Part shown: positions 17,817 to 27,399 of the stretch, piece by piece
Layout: the number at the start of each line of letters is the position of its first letter
Position numbering within the stretch: position 1 is the stretch's first letter
NCBI GenBank assembly: GCA_027923965.1
Contig: AP026969.1
Span: forward strand, 3,348,001 to 3,412,000
Reading direction: 5' to 3'
DNA length: 64,000 nt
Origin: Comamonadaceae bacterium OS-1
Lineage (GTDB): Bacteria > Pseudomonadota > Gammaproteobacteria > Burkholderiales > Burkholderiaceae_C
Position numbers and translations under genes: made by a program
Notes under the pieces: model-generated
What the model was told of the DNA's origin: nothing
The model's input: the letters and a program-made list of their open reading frames with translations, nothing else
Databases searched by the model: none

Positions 17817-18107
17817 ATGAACCTACGTCCTCTCGGCGACCGCGTGATCGTCAAGCGTATCGACAGCGAAACCAAGACCGCTTCCGGCATCGTGATCCCT
17901 GACTCGGCTGCTGAAAAGCCAGACCAAGGCGAAATCCTGGCTGTCGGCCCCGGCAAAAAGAACGACAAGGGTGAAATTTCCGCCCTGACCGTCAAGGTTG
18001 GCGACCGCGTCTTGTTCGGCAAGTACAGCGGCCAGACCGTCAAGGTCGAAGGCGACGAACTGCTGGTGATGAAGGAAGACGACCTGTTTGCAGTCGTAGA
18101 GAAGTAA
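17817..18107 (+). CDS. groES: Co-chaperonin GroES
   Basis: 96 residues from ATG 17817 after TTAGGAG. It caps the GroEL ring during ATP-driven protein folding in the cytoplasm. The N-terminus [14 protein letters not shown], the mobile loop region [14 protein letters not shown], and the C-terminal [16 protein letters not shown] are typical. An upstream in-frame start (17763) is rejected because it lies within the CIRCE/promoter region. groL follows after 53 bases. Confidence 0.98.
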   Translation: MNLRPLGDRVIVKRIDSETKTASGIVIPDSAAEKPDQGEILAVGPGKKNDKGEISALTVKVGDRVLFGKYSGQTVKVEGDELLVMKEDDLFAVVEK

Positions 18108-18136
18108 TTTCTCGCCTCACACCCTCCCCTTTTTAA

Positions 18137-19810
<1,674 letters not shown>

Positions 19811-19861
19811 TAGGGGGTCGCCGCGAAACGGATCGCTGGCGGCGTTGCAGCGCCTAGTCCT

Positions 19862-19886
19862 CCGATAACGCTGTAAGCGTTATCGG
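19862..19886. other. Perfect hairpin after groL
   Basis: CCGATAACGC-TGTAA-GCGTTATCGG, a 10-base perfect stem 51 bases after the groL stop. No U-tract follows, so it is more likely an RNA-stabilising or regulatory hairpin than a terminator. Confidence 0.6.
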
Positions 19887-19987
19887 ACACAGCGTTGCTA
19901 CTGCCTTCGTTGCTGCGCCTTGCCATCGAACCGTTGCGCGACGAGGTTGGCATCCCTGTTGTAAGACGGGGACCACAACTTCCTCCA

Positions 19988-20021
19988 AACCCCGCAGAGT
20001 GCGAACTCTGCGGGGTTTTTT
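19988..20021 (+). terminator. groESL transcription terminator
   Basis: Stem AACCCCGCAGAG / CTCTGCGGGGTT (12 base pairs) with loop TGCGAA, followed by a run of six T. The 331-base gap 19811-20141 holds this, the hairpin at 19862 and the leader of the isochorismatase gene; nothing else is recognised there. Confidence 0.93.
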
Positions 20022-20141
20022 CATTTTGGGTCCAATTCATGGCTCAAAATGATCGAAACTGGGCTGATCGTGGATGGCCTGTGGGCCGCTCGTGCTGAAG
20101 AATAGAGTACAACCAATCACCACTGCCAAAGGCCATACACC

Positions 20142-20702
20142 ATGCAAACCTGTCTGATTTTGATCGATGCCCAGGAATCCTTTCGGCAACGGCCCTACTT
20201 CAACCCGGCCACGCTGCCCGGCTACCTGGCGAAACAAAACGCGCTGATCGACGGCTGCGTGGCGCGGGGGATTCCTGTCGTGCGCATCTTCCATGTGGAT
20301 GGGCCCAAGACGGCCGACAACGCGTTTGCGGTCGAGTCCGGCCACATCCAACCCATCGCAGGGCTGGCTGCGTTCGAGCCTGCCGCCACCTTCACCAAAA
20401 GCCGCCACAGCGCGCTGGTCGGCACCGGGCTGGACGTGTGGCTGACATCGCACGGCATCCGCCGCCTGATCGTCAGCGGCATCCGCACCGAGCAATGCTG
20501 CGAAACCACCACCCGCCACGCGTCCGACCTGGGCTGGACGGTGGACTACTGCCTGGAGGCCACGCTGACCTGGGATATGCAGCACCTGGACGGCACGGTG
20601 CTGCCCGCCGCCGACATCATGGCCCGCACCGCCGCCGTGCTCACCGAGCGCTTCGCCCGCATCTGCACGGTGGAACAGGCCCTGGCCGGAGCCGCGGCAT
20701 GA
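20142..20702 (+). CDS. Isochorismatase-family cysteine hydrolase
   Basis: 186 residues. The family triad is visible: Asp9 in LILIDAQE, Lys86 in FTKSRHSAL and Cys119 in RTEQCCETT. Members hydrolyse amide-like or vinyl-ether bonds (nicotinamidase, isochorismatase and others); the true substrate is unknown. Its stop overlaps the ATG of the next DJ-1-type gene by 4 bases (ATGA), and that gene overlaps an AraC-type regulator, so the three form one tight operon. Confidence 0.9.
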   Translation: MQTCLILIDAQESFRQRPYFNPATLPGYLAKQNALIDGCVARGIPVVRIFHVDGPKTADNAFAVESGHIQPIAGLAAFEPAATFTKSRHSALVGTGLDVWLTSHGIRRLIVSGIRTEQCCETTTRHASDLGWTVDYCLEATLTWDMQHLDGTVLPAADIMARTAAVLTERFARICTVEQALAGAAA

Positions 20703-21304
20703 CGCACCGTGTTGCCATCCTGGTATTCGACGACGTGGAAGCCCTGGACTTTGCCGGACCCTACGAAGTCTTCACCACCGCCAGCCGCGTGCATGGCCGC
20801 AGCCATCCACACGACCCACCGCTGTTTGCTACACAATGCGTAGCACGTCATGCTGATCCAGTGAGCGCAAGGGCCGGATTACGCATACTTCCCGACAGCA
20901 CGTTTACCGCGTGCACCACAACCGACGTACTGATCGTCCCCGGCGGTGTGGTGGATGCCGCGATGGCTTGCGAACAGACCATCGCCTGGATTGCCGCCAC
21001 CGCTGCCACGGTCACCACCGTGGCCTCGGTCTGCACGGGGGCATTTCTGCTGGCGCGCAGCGGCGTGCTCACCCACGGCCCGGTCACCACGCACTGGGAA
21101 GACCTGGAGGACCTGCAGCGCATGTTCCCGGCCCTGCAGGTACAAGCCGGCAAGCGTTGGGTTAGCCAAGGCCACATCACCACCTCGGCGGGCATCAGCG
21201 CGGGCATCGACATGTGCTTGCACCTGGTGGCCAGGCTGGCGGGCCAGGATCTGGCGGTCCGCACCGCCCGGCAAATGGACTACGCATGGCAGCTCCAGCC
21301 CTGA
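20699..21304 (+). CDS. DJ-1/PfpI-family protein (isonitrile hydratase-like)
   Basis: 201 residues, one DJ-1/PfpI domain. The nucleophile Cys112 is in SVCTGAFLLA, with Glu14 in the first-strand turn region VEALDFAGPYEVF. The VTTHWEDLEDL segment is as in isonitrile hydratases and GlxA-type regulators, but there is no DNA-binding domain. Bases 20824-20880 (residues ~42-61) look like a degraded family 1 repeat, a position where relatives are expected to vary. It is translationally coupled to the hydrolase before and the regulator after. Confidence 0.83.
   Translation: MTHRVAILVFDDVEALDFAGPYEVFTTASRVHGRSHPHDPPLFATQCVARHADPVSARAGLRILPDSTFTACTTTDVLIVPGGVVDAAMACEQTIAWIAATAATVTTVASVCTGAFLLARSGVLTHGPVTTHWEDLEDLQRMFPALQVQAGKRWVSQGHITTSAGISAGIDMCLHLVARLAGQDLAVRTARQMDYAWQLQP
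20824..20880 (+). repeat. Family 1 repeat, degraded copy 4 (inside a CDS)
   Basis: Forward orientation. TAGCACGTCATGCTGATCCA, then GTGAGCGCAAGGGCCGGATT, matches the intragenic pgeF copy in spacing and much of its bases, but the stem is broken. Confidence 0.55.
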
Positions 21305-22281
21305 TCCAAGTTCTTTTCGTCCTGCTGCCCAACAGCCTGATCCTCGACTGGGCAGGCCCGGCGGAAGCCCTGCGCATCGCCAACCAATGCCTGCTGGCGC
21401 AGGGCCAGCCAGAGCGCTTTGCCCTGCAGTTTGTCGGGCCGGATGGCAGTACCGCCACCTCCGTCGGCGCCCAGCTCACCGGGCTGCAGCCCTTGCCCAA
21501 CGCACTGACCGCCCACCCGGCCACGCCCCACTGGGTGGTGCTGGTCGGCCTGCCTGGCAGCACCATCGCAGTCGACAACACCCCAGCCCGCACCGTGCTG
21601 CACTGGCTGCGCGGCCTGCGCCTGGCCACCCACCAGCTGGAGCTGGTGACGGTGTGCGCAGGCACCCTGCTGGCGGCGCACGCCGGGCTGCTCAAAGGCC
21701 GCCGGGTCACTACCCACCACCAGCACCTGGACGAGCTGCGCACCGCGGAGCCGCAGTGCGAGGTGGTGGCCAACCGGGTGTTTGTGGAAGACGCGCCGGT
21801 CTACAGCAGCGCGGGCGTGACCACCGGCATCGACCTGGTGCTGCAACGCATAGCAGACACCTGCGGCGAGCCCATCGCAGCGCAGGTCGCCCAGACCATG
21901 GTGGTAGCGCTGCGCCGCGGCCCGCACGACCCCGAGCTGTCGCCATTTTTAAGCTACCGCAACCACCTGCACCCCGCCCTGCACCGGGTGCAGGATGCCG
22001 TCAGCCAGGACCCGCGCGCAGGCTGGACGGTGCCGCGCATGGCCGACATGGCCCACACCTCGCCGCGCCACCTGACCCGTTTATTCATGGAGTACGCGCA
22101 GATTGCACCGCTGCAGTACCTGCGCCGCATCCGCCTGGCGGTGGCGCAGACGGCGCTGCAGTCGGGCCACAACGTCAACCATGCCGCCGAGCTGGCGGGT
22201 TTCAGCTCAGATACCCAATTGCGCCGCGCCTGGCACCAATTGGGCTTGCCCGGGGCACCGTCGCAGGCCCGGCAACGCTAA
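21286..22281 (+). CDS. GlxA-type AraC-family regulator with DJ-1/PfpI domain
   Basis: 331 residues from ATG 21286. Residues ~5-190 are a DJ-1/PfpI-like domain (VCAGTLLAAHAGLLKGRRVTT) acting as a sensory module. The C-terminal ~100 residues hold a two-helix-turn-helix AraC domain (WTVPRMADMAHTSPRHLTRL and AAELAGFSSDTQLRRAW). It overlaps the upstream DJ-1 gene by 19 bases. The likely role is control of this small operon in response to an unknown metabolite. Confidence 0.9.
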   Translation: MAAPALIQVLFVLLPNSLILDWAGPAEALRIANQCLLAQGQPERFALQFVGPDGSTATSVGAQLTGLQPLPNALTAHPATPHWVVLVGLPGSTIAVDNTPARTVLHWLRGLRLATHQLELVTVCAGTLLAAHAGLLKGRRVTTHHQHLDELRTAEPQCEVVANRVFVEDAPVYSSAGVTTGIDLVLQRIADTCGEPIAAQVAQTMVVALRRGPHDPELSPFLSYRNHLHPALHRVQDAVSQDPRAGWTVPRMADMAHTSPRHLTRLFMEYAQIAPLQYLRRIRLAVAQTALQSGHNVNHAAELAGFSSDTQLRRAWHQLGLPGAPSQARQR

Positions 22282-22444
22282 CGGGGCGGCCTGGCCGGAG
22301 TCACGCAGGCGACAAATCGGCCCGCGCAGGCCAGATTAGTCGGCGAAACCCCAAATATGTCGCGAACCCAAAATACACAGATTGTTACGTCTGGAACAAA
22401 ATTACCCGGCCAGTAAAGCCGCTGGTATTTTTTGGACCTACCGA

Positions 22445-23254
22445 GTGAACCACCCGACGACTCCCGCACGCCCTGCCACCGCCCTGGCCCCTCTAAAAGA
22501 GGCAAACTCAAGCGGCATTCTGGCAAAACTGCGCCTGGACGCCACCACTTCGGAACCCTACTACCAGCAGCTCAAACGCCAGATCCAGGGCATGGTCCAC
22601 AGCGGCGACATTCCCACCGGCAGCAACCTGCCGTCCGAACGGGTGCTGGCCGAAGCCCTAGGTGTCAGCCGCACCACCATCAAGCGCTGCTACAACGACC
22701 TGCGCCACGCCCGCCTGCTCAGCACCCATGGCCGGGGCGGCACGCAGGTACAGGCCGTGCAAACGTCCCCCCACCCGGTGGGCAAACTCAAAGGCTTTGC
22801 CGAAGACATGCGCGAGCGGGGCATGGCCGCCAGCACCCAGTTGGTGGCCCACGACGTGGTGCAGGACCGCATGATTGCATCCATCTTCGGCCGGCCTTCG
22901 GTGAACAGTTTTGCCAAGCTGGTACGCATCCGCCTGGCCGACGGCCAGCCCCTGGCCCGCGAAGTCGCCTGGTACGACCTGGCCCTGGCTCCGCCCATGG
23001 CCGACTGGGACACCCGCGGCTCGGTTTACACCTTTTTGCAAGAGCATTGCGGCCTGGCCCTGACCAGCGCCGAGCAAACCATTGAAGCCGTGATGAGCAG
23101 CGAAGCCGAAGCCAAGGCCTTCCACTACACCGCGCCCGCGCCCTGCCTGCTGCTCAAGCGCAAGTCTTTCAGCAGCGACAACAAACTGGTCGAGTACATC
23201 GAAAGCACCTACCGGGGCGAGGCCTACGCCTACCACCTGAACCTGGCGGGCTAG
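22445..23254 (+). CDS. GntR-family transcriptional regulator with UTRA domain
   Basis: About 269 residues from GTG 22445; an upstream TTG (22382) would add 21 residues. The N-terminal winged helix (PYYQQLKRQIQGMVHSGDI, then PSERVLAEALGVSRTTIK) is GntR-type. The C-terminal half is a UTRA ligand domain with the usual LVRIRLADGQPLAREV and AFHYTAPAPCLLLKRKSF strands. UTRA regulators bind small effectors such as sugar phosphates, histidine-pathway intermediates or phosphonates; which one is not clear. It converges on the ABM gene 6 bases away. Confidence 0.88.
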   Translation: MNHPTTPARPATALAPLKEANSSGILAKLRLDATTSEPYYQQLKRQIQGMVHSGDIPTGSNLPSERVLAEALGVSRTTIKRCYNDLRHARLLSTHGRGGTQVQAVQTSPHPVGKLKGFAEDMRERGMAASTQLVAHDVVQDRMIASIFGRPSVNSFAKLVRIRLADGQPLAREVAWYDLALAPPMADWDTRGSVYTFLQEHCGLALTSAEQTIEAVMSSEAEAKAFHYTAPAPCLLLKRKSFSSDNKLVEYIESTYRGEAYAYHLNLAG

Positions 23255-23260
23255 CGCGCA

Positions 23261-23590
23261 CTAACGCGTGCGGCTGTTGGGCGTGAGGTGGGCAAACGCC
23301 CCATCGCCGTACGAGCGCACCACTTCCGATATAACGATGTGAAAGCCCTTGTACCAGCGGCTGTACTGGCGCTGGGCTTCCAGGTGGTCGGGGTGGCGCG
23401 AGAAGGCCTTCAACGTATCCAGGCTGTCCCAGTAATAGGTGGCGTTGCGGCGCTTGCCGTCTTCGCTCACCCATAACTCCACCCCCAAAAATCCCGGCAT
23501 GGCCCGGGCGGCGGCCTCGATCAGGCCGTCCAGCCGCAGGAACTCGGCGTCGTACTGGCCTGGCTCGAAGATGAAAGCAGCGCTGAACAC
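23261..23590 (-). CDS. ABM-family (antibiotic biosynthesis monooxygenase-like) small protein
   Basis: 109 residues with a GTG start. Ferredoxin-like ABM fold features: MPGFLGVELWVSEDGKRRNA, then YYWDSLDTLKAFSRHPDHLEAQ and YKGFHIVISEVVRSYG. Family members are heme-degrading or quinone-forming monooxygenases, or unknown-function dimers. It begins directly at the end of pgi (no gap), so it is probably the last gene of the tal-pgi transcript. Confidence 0.8.
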   Translation of the reverse strand: MFSAAFIFEPGQYDAEFLRLDGLIEAAARAMPGFLGVELWVSEDGKRRNATYYWDSLDTLKAFSRHPDHLEAQRQYSRWYKGFHIVISEVVRSYGDGAFAHLTPNSRTR

Positions 23591-25156
23591 CTAGCGCAGC
23601 TTGGCCAGCAAGCCCGCCGTGGAGCCGTCCAGCCCGGACACATCGCCCGACTGCAGGCGCGGCTCGATGTCCTTGGCCAGCACCTTGCCCAGCTCCACGC
23701 CCCACTGGTCAAAGCTGTTGATGCCCCACAGCGCGCCGCTCACAAACACCCGGTGCTCTTGCAGCGCAATCAGTGCGCCCAAACTGGCGGGGGTCAGGTC
23801 GTCCAGCAGCAGGAAGGTGCTGGGGCGGTTACCGGGGAAGTTGCGGTGGCCGCCCGCGTCCACTTTGCCGACCATCAGCGCCTGGGCCTGGGCGACTACG
23901 TTGGACAGCAGGGTGTTGTGGTGGCCGGGCAGGCTGTGGCGGGCCTTCTTGACGGCGATGAACTCCACCGGTACCACGTCCGTACCCTGGTGCAGCATCT
24001 GGAAGTAGGCGTGCTGGCCGTTGGTGCCGGGCTCGCCCCAGAGCACGCACGAGGTGCCAAACGGCAGCTTCTGGCCCTGCATGTCCACCTGCTTACCGTT
24101 GCTCTCCATATCCAGCTGCTGCAGGTAGGCGGGCAGGCGGCGCAGGGCGCTGTGGTACGGGGCGATGCTGCGGCTGGTGAAGCCGTGGAAGTTGCGGTAC
24201 CACACGTCCAGCAGGCCCAGGCGCATGGGCAGGTTGTGCTCCAGCGGGGCGGTACGGAAATGCTCGTCCATGGCTTCGGCACCGGCCAGAAACTCACGGA
24301 AGTGCGCCGCGCCGATGGCAATCGCCACCGGCAGGCCAATCGCCGACCACACCGAATAGCGCCCGCCCACCCAGTCCCAGAAACCAAAGGTGGTGCTGAT
24401 GCCAAACGCATTGGCTGCCGCCACATTGGTGGTGAGTGCCGCAAAGTGGCGCGCGGTGTTAGTGCCGCCCTGCGCCTCGAACCAGGCCTTGGCCGAGCGG
24501 GCGTTGGTCATGGTCTCGGTGGTGGTGAAGGTCTTGGAGGCGATCAAAAACAGCGTGCTGTCGGCCTTCAGGCGCGGCAACAACGCGGCCAGCTCGTGGC
24601 CGTCCACGTTGGACACAAAGTGCATGCGTTTGGTGGGCGTGGCAAACGCGTCGAGCGCCAGCGTAGCCATCAGCGGGCCCAAATCAGAGCCGCCAATGCC
24701 GATGTTGACCACGTCGGTGATGGCCGCATCGGCCCGCGTGGCTTCGGCAAAGGCCAGCATCGCGTCCAGCGTGGCGTGCACCTCGGCCAAATCATTTTTG
24801 ATAGCTGCTGGTGCTGGATTGGCGGGCGTGGGAGCACTTTTTCTTAACAAGAAATGCATCACCGCCCGGTCTTCGGTGGTGTTGATCTTGGCACCGGCAA
24901 ACATCGCGTCGCGCAGCACTTCCACGCCGGTCTGGCGGGCCAGGTCGAACAGCAGGCTTTGGGTGGCCGCGTCGAGCAGATTCTTCGACATATCGGCAAA
25001 CACGTGGGGCGCGTCCTGGCTGAAGGCGGCAAAGCGGCCGGGGTCGGCGGCAAAGGCCGCGCGCAAATCCAGCGCCGCACCGCTGGACGCGTGCTGGGCT
25101 TGCAATTGCGCCCAGGCGGGCACGGTGTCACAACGGGGGCGGTGGAGTGCGTCCAT
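23591..25156 (-). CDS. pgi: Glucose-6-phosphate isomerase
   Basis: 521 residues from ATG 25156 with AAGGAAC upstream. It interconverts glucose-6-phosphate and fructose-6-phosphate. Motifs VVNIGIGGSDLGPLMA and GEPGTNGQHAYFQMLHQGTD are diagnostic. Bases 24791-24848 are a family 1 repeat, so roughly 18 residues (RKSAPTPANPAPAAIKN) before EVHATLDAM are repeat-encoded, in a loop where family members vary. It starts 14 bases after the tal stop; both probably share the operator-like palindrome upstream of tal. Confidence 0.97.
   Translation of the reverse strand: MDALHRPRCDTVPAWAQLQAQHASSGAALDLRAAFAADPGRFAAFSQDAPHVFADMSKNLLDAATQSLLFDLARQTGVEVLRDAMFAGAKINTTEDRAVMHFLLRKSAPTPANPAPAAIKNDLAEVHATLDAMLAFAEATRADAAITDVVNIGIGGSDLGPLMATLALDAFATPTKRMHFVSNVDGHELAALLPRLKADSTLFLIASKTFTTTETMTNARSAKAWFEAQGGTNTARHFAALTTNVAAANAFGISTTFGFWDWVGGRYSVWSAIGLPVAIAIGAAHFREFLAGAEAMDEHFRTAPLEHNLPMRLGLLDVWYRNFHGFTSRSIAPYHSALRRLPAYLQQLDMESNGKQVDMQGQKLPFGTSCVLWGEPGTNGQHAYFQMLHQGTDVVPVEFIAVKKARHSLPGHHNTLLSNVVAQAQALMVGKVDAGGHRNFPGNRPSTFLLLDDLTPASLGALIALQEHRVFVSGALWGINSFDQWGVELGKVLAKDIEPRLQSGDVSGLDGSTAGLLAKLR
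24791..24848 (+). repeat. Family 1 palindromic repeat, copy 5 (inside pgi)
   Basis: Forward orientation: TTTTTGATAGCTGCTGGTGC, then a decayed stem and GGGAGCACTTTTTCTTAAC. pgi reads it on the minus strand in the same frame as the copies in pgeF and the small membrane ORF. Confidence 0.75.
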
Positions 25157-25170
25157 TTTCAAGTTCCTTC

Positions 25171-26118
25171 TTAGGCGGCGAGTAACAGCTTGTCCAGTTT
25201 GATGGCATCGGTGACGAAGCCGCGGATGCCTTCGGCCAGCTTCTCGGTGGCCATGGCATCCTGGTTCAGGGCGAAGCGGAAACCGGCTTCGTCCAACTTC
25301 ACCTCTTCCAGGTCCATGGCCTGGGCGGCCTTCGCATCCAGGGCTCGGGTCAGTGGGGCATCGCTGGCGGCCAGCAGGGCCAGCAGGTCGGGGCTGATGG
25401 TCAGCAGGTCGCAGCCCGCCAGCGCGGTGATCTGGCCCACGTTGCGAAAGCTCGCGCCCATGACTTCGGTTTTGATGCCAAAGCGCTTGTAGTAGTTGTA
25501 GATCTGCGTGACCGACACCACGCCGGGGTCCTTGGCTTCGGCCATGTCGGCCTCGACCCAGGCGGCACCGGCGGTCTTTTTGTACCAGTCGTAGATGCGG
25601 CCCACAAACGGCGAGATCAGTTGCACCTTGGCCTGGCCGCAGGCCACGGCCTGGGCAAAGCTGAACAGCAGCGTGAGGTTGGTGCGGATGCCTGCGCGCT
25701 CCAGCTCGGCCGCGGCCTGGATGCCTTCCCAGGTGGAGGCCACCTTGATAAGGATGCGCTCCTTGGCGATGCCTTCGCTGGCGTACATCTCGATCAGGCG
25801 CTTGCCGCGGGCCACGGTAGCGGCGGTGTCAAAGCTCAGGCGCGCATCGACTTCGGTGGACACGCGGCCCGGCACGATGGACAAGATCTCGCAGCCAAAG
25901 CGCACGATCAGGCGGTCGCACACCTCATCCAGCGGGCGGCCCTTGTACTTGGCCACGGCCTCGGCCAGCAGCGGCGCGTAGTCGGGCTTTTGCACCGCCT
26001 TGAGGATCAGCGACGGGTTTGTGGTGGCATCGGTGGGCAGAAACACGCCCAACTGTTTGAAGTCGCCGGTATCGGCCACCACGGTGGTGAACTGCTTGAG
26101 GGAGTCGAGTTGGGTCAT
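25171..26118 (-). CDS. tal: Transaldolase
   Basis: 315 residues, the usual length of class I transaldolase (TalB type). It transfers a dihydroxyacetone unit between sedoheptulose-7-phosphate and glyceraldehyde-3-phosphate in the pentose phosphate pathway. The Schiff-base lysine lies in [12 protein letters not shown]; the N-terminal [13 protein letters not shown] and the [13 protein letters not shown] strand are typical. It is the first gene of a tal-pgi-ABM group, with a GTAAC...GTTAC palindrome 12 bases before its ATG. Confidence 0.98.
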   Translation of the reverse strand: MTQLDSLKQFTTVVADTGDFKQLGVFLPTDATTNPSLILKAVQKPDYAPLLAEAVAKYKGRPLDEVCDRLIVRFGCEILSIVPGRVSTEVDARLSFDTAATVARGKRLIEMYASEGIAKERILIKVASTWEGIQAAAELERAGIRTNLTLLFSFAQAVACGQAKVQLISPFVGRIYDWYKKTAGAAWVEADMAEAKDPGVVSVTQIYNYYKRFGIKTEVMGASFRNVGQITALAGCDLLTISPDLLALLAASDAPLTRALDAKAAQAMDLEEVKLDEAGFRFALNQDAMATEKLAEGIRGFVTDAIKLDKLLLAA

Positions 26119-26130
26119 GGTGTGCTTTCG

Positions 26131-26143
26131 GTAACTTGGTTAC
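26131..26143. promoter_or_regulatory. HexR-like operator before tal
   Basis: Perfect palindrome GTAAC-TTG-GTTAC, 12 bases upstream of the tal ATG. It matches the zwf-upstream site at 13 of 15 positions in an extended alignment and resembles the site before the ABC binding-protein gene. Confidence 0.6.
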
Positions 26144-26274
26144 AGAACCCTAGGGAAAAAGAACGCGGGGTTCCATCGCTGGAAAGGGATGCGCCATCGG
26201 TGACGCAGCCTTCGATGGTACAAACAAAAATTGCCCAAAGTGTGAGTAAGTACCCGTGCGCAGCATCATTCGGG

Positions 26275-27321
26275 TTACGAAACCCCCACCACCGACACCC
26301 CGTGGTCGGCCAGGCGCAGCACCACCTCGGTGCCCAGGGGCAGCACATCGGCCAGGTCGGGCGACACCACGAAGATGCTGCCCAACTCGGTGTCAAAGGT
26401 GTATTCGAAAAAGCTGCCCAGGTAGGAGGACTTGCGCAGCGTGGCCAGCATGCCTGGGCCGCCGTGGGTGATCAGCCAGGCCTCGGGGCGCACAGCCACC
26501 TTCACCGGGCCGGAAGTAACTCCGGGGCGTGGTGCCAGGCGCAGGGGCCCGAGCTGCACGCTGCCGTCTGCGGCGGCCTCGCCGGGGAACAGCATGGCCT
26601 CGCCCATGAAACCGGCCACAAATTCGGTCTGCGGGCGCTCGTACATGTCTTGCGGGGTGCCGCTCTGGGCGATCAGGCCCTGGTGCATGACGATGATCTG
26701 GTCGCTCACCGCCAGCGCCTCGCTCTGGTCGTGCGTCACATAGGCCACGGTGAGCTGCAGGCGCTGCTGCAGGGCGCGGATTTCTTCGCGCATTTCGCGG
26801 CGCAGCCGGGCATCCAGGTTGCTCAGCGGCTCGTCGAACAGCAGCACCGCGGGCTCCAGCACCAGCGCACGGGCCAGGGCCACCCGCTGCTGCTGGCCGC
26901 CGGACAGTTCGCTGGGCAGGCGCTCGTCAAAACCCACCAGGCCCACGCTGGTGAGCATGGCCTGGGCACGGCGCAGGATCTCGGGCTTGCTGACACCGCC
27001 CATCTTCAACCCATAACCCACGTTGGCCAGCACGTCCATGTGCGGAAACAGCGCGTAACTTTGGAACATCATGCTGACGTTGCGCTGCGCCGGGCCCAGC
27101 GTGGTCACGTCCTGGCCGTCCATGAAGATCTGGCCGCCCGTGGGCGACTCCAGCCCGGCGATCATGCGCAGCGTGGTGGTCTTGCCGCAGCCCGAGGGGC
27201 CGAGGATGGTGGTCAGCGTGCCCTTGGGTACCGCGAAGCTGATGCCCTTGACCGCCAGCGGAGCCGATGCGTCGCTGCCGTAGCGCTTGGTGACGTTTTT
27301 GAATTCAATACCGTGCTGCAT
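26275..27321 (-). CDS. ABC transporter ATP-binding protein (AfuC/FbpC-like)
   Basis: 348 residues. Walker A GPSGCGKTTT (41-50), signature LSGGQQQR (139-146), Walker B AVLLFDEPLSNLD (158-170) and the switch histidine in YVTHDQSEALA are all intact; a TOBE-like tail follows. It is the third gene of a minus-strand importer operon (binding protein, fused permease, ATPase), separated from the permease by a family 1 repeat. Similarity is to the ferric/2-aminoethylphosphonate/sugar-phosphate branch; substrate is discussed under the binding protein. Confidence 0.9.
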   Translation of the reverse strand: MQHGIEFKNVTKRYGSDASAPLAVKGISFAVPKGTLTTILGPSGCGKTTTLRMIAGLESPTGGQIFMDGQDVTTLGPAQRNVSMMFQSYALFPHMDVLANVGYGLKMGGVSKPEILRRAQAMLTSVGLVGFDERLPSELSGGQQQRVALARALVLEPAVLLFDEPLSNLDARLRREMREEIRALQQRLQLTVAYVTHDQSEALAVSDQIIVMHQGLIAQSGTPQDMYERPQTEFVAGFMGEAMLFPGEAAADGSVQLGPLRLAPRPGVTSGPVKVAVRPEAWLITHGGPGMLATLRKSSYLGSFFEYTFDTELGSIFVVSPDLADVLPLGTEVVLRLADHGVSVVGVS

Positions 27322-27340
27322 GCGAAAAACCTGTTTGCTA

Positions 27341-27399
27341 TTTAATTAGTAGCTACTCACGCTTATGGAATAAGCATGAGAGCCTTATTTTTTATAAAT
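27341..27399 (+). repeat. Family 1 palindromic repeat, copy 6
   Basis: Forward orientation: TTAGTAGCTACTCACGCTTA, then TGGAATAAGCATGAGAGCCT and TATTTTTTATAAA. Stem GCTTAT/ATAAGC. It fills the gap between permease and ATPase genes of one operon, so it is transcribed. Confidence 0.88.
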
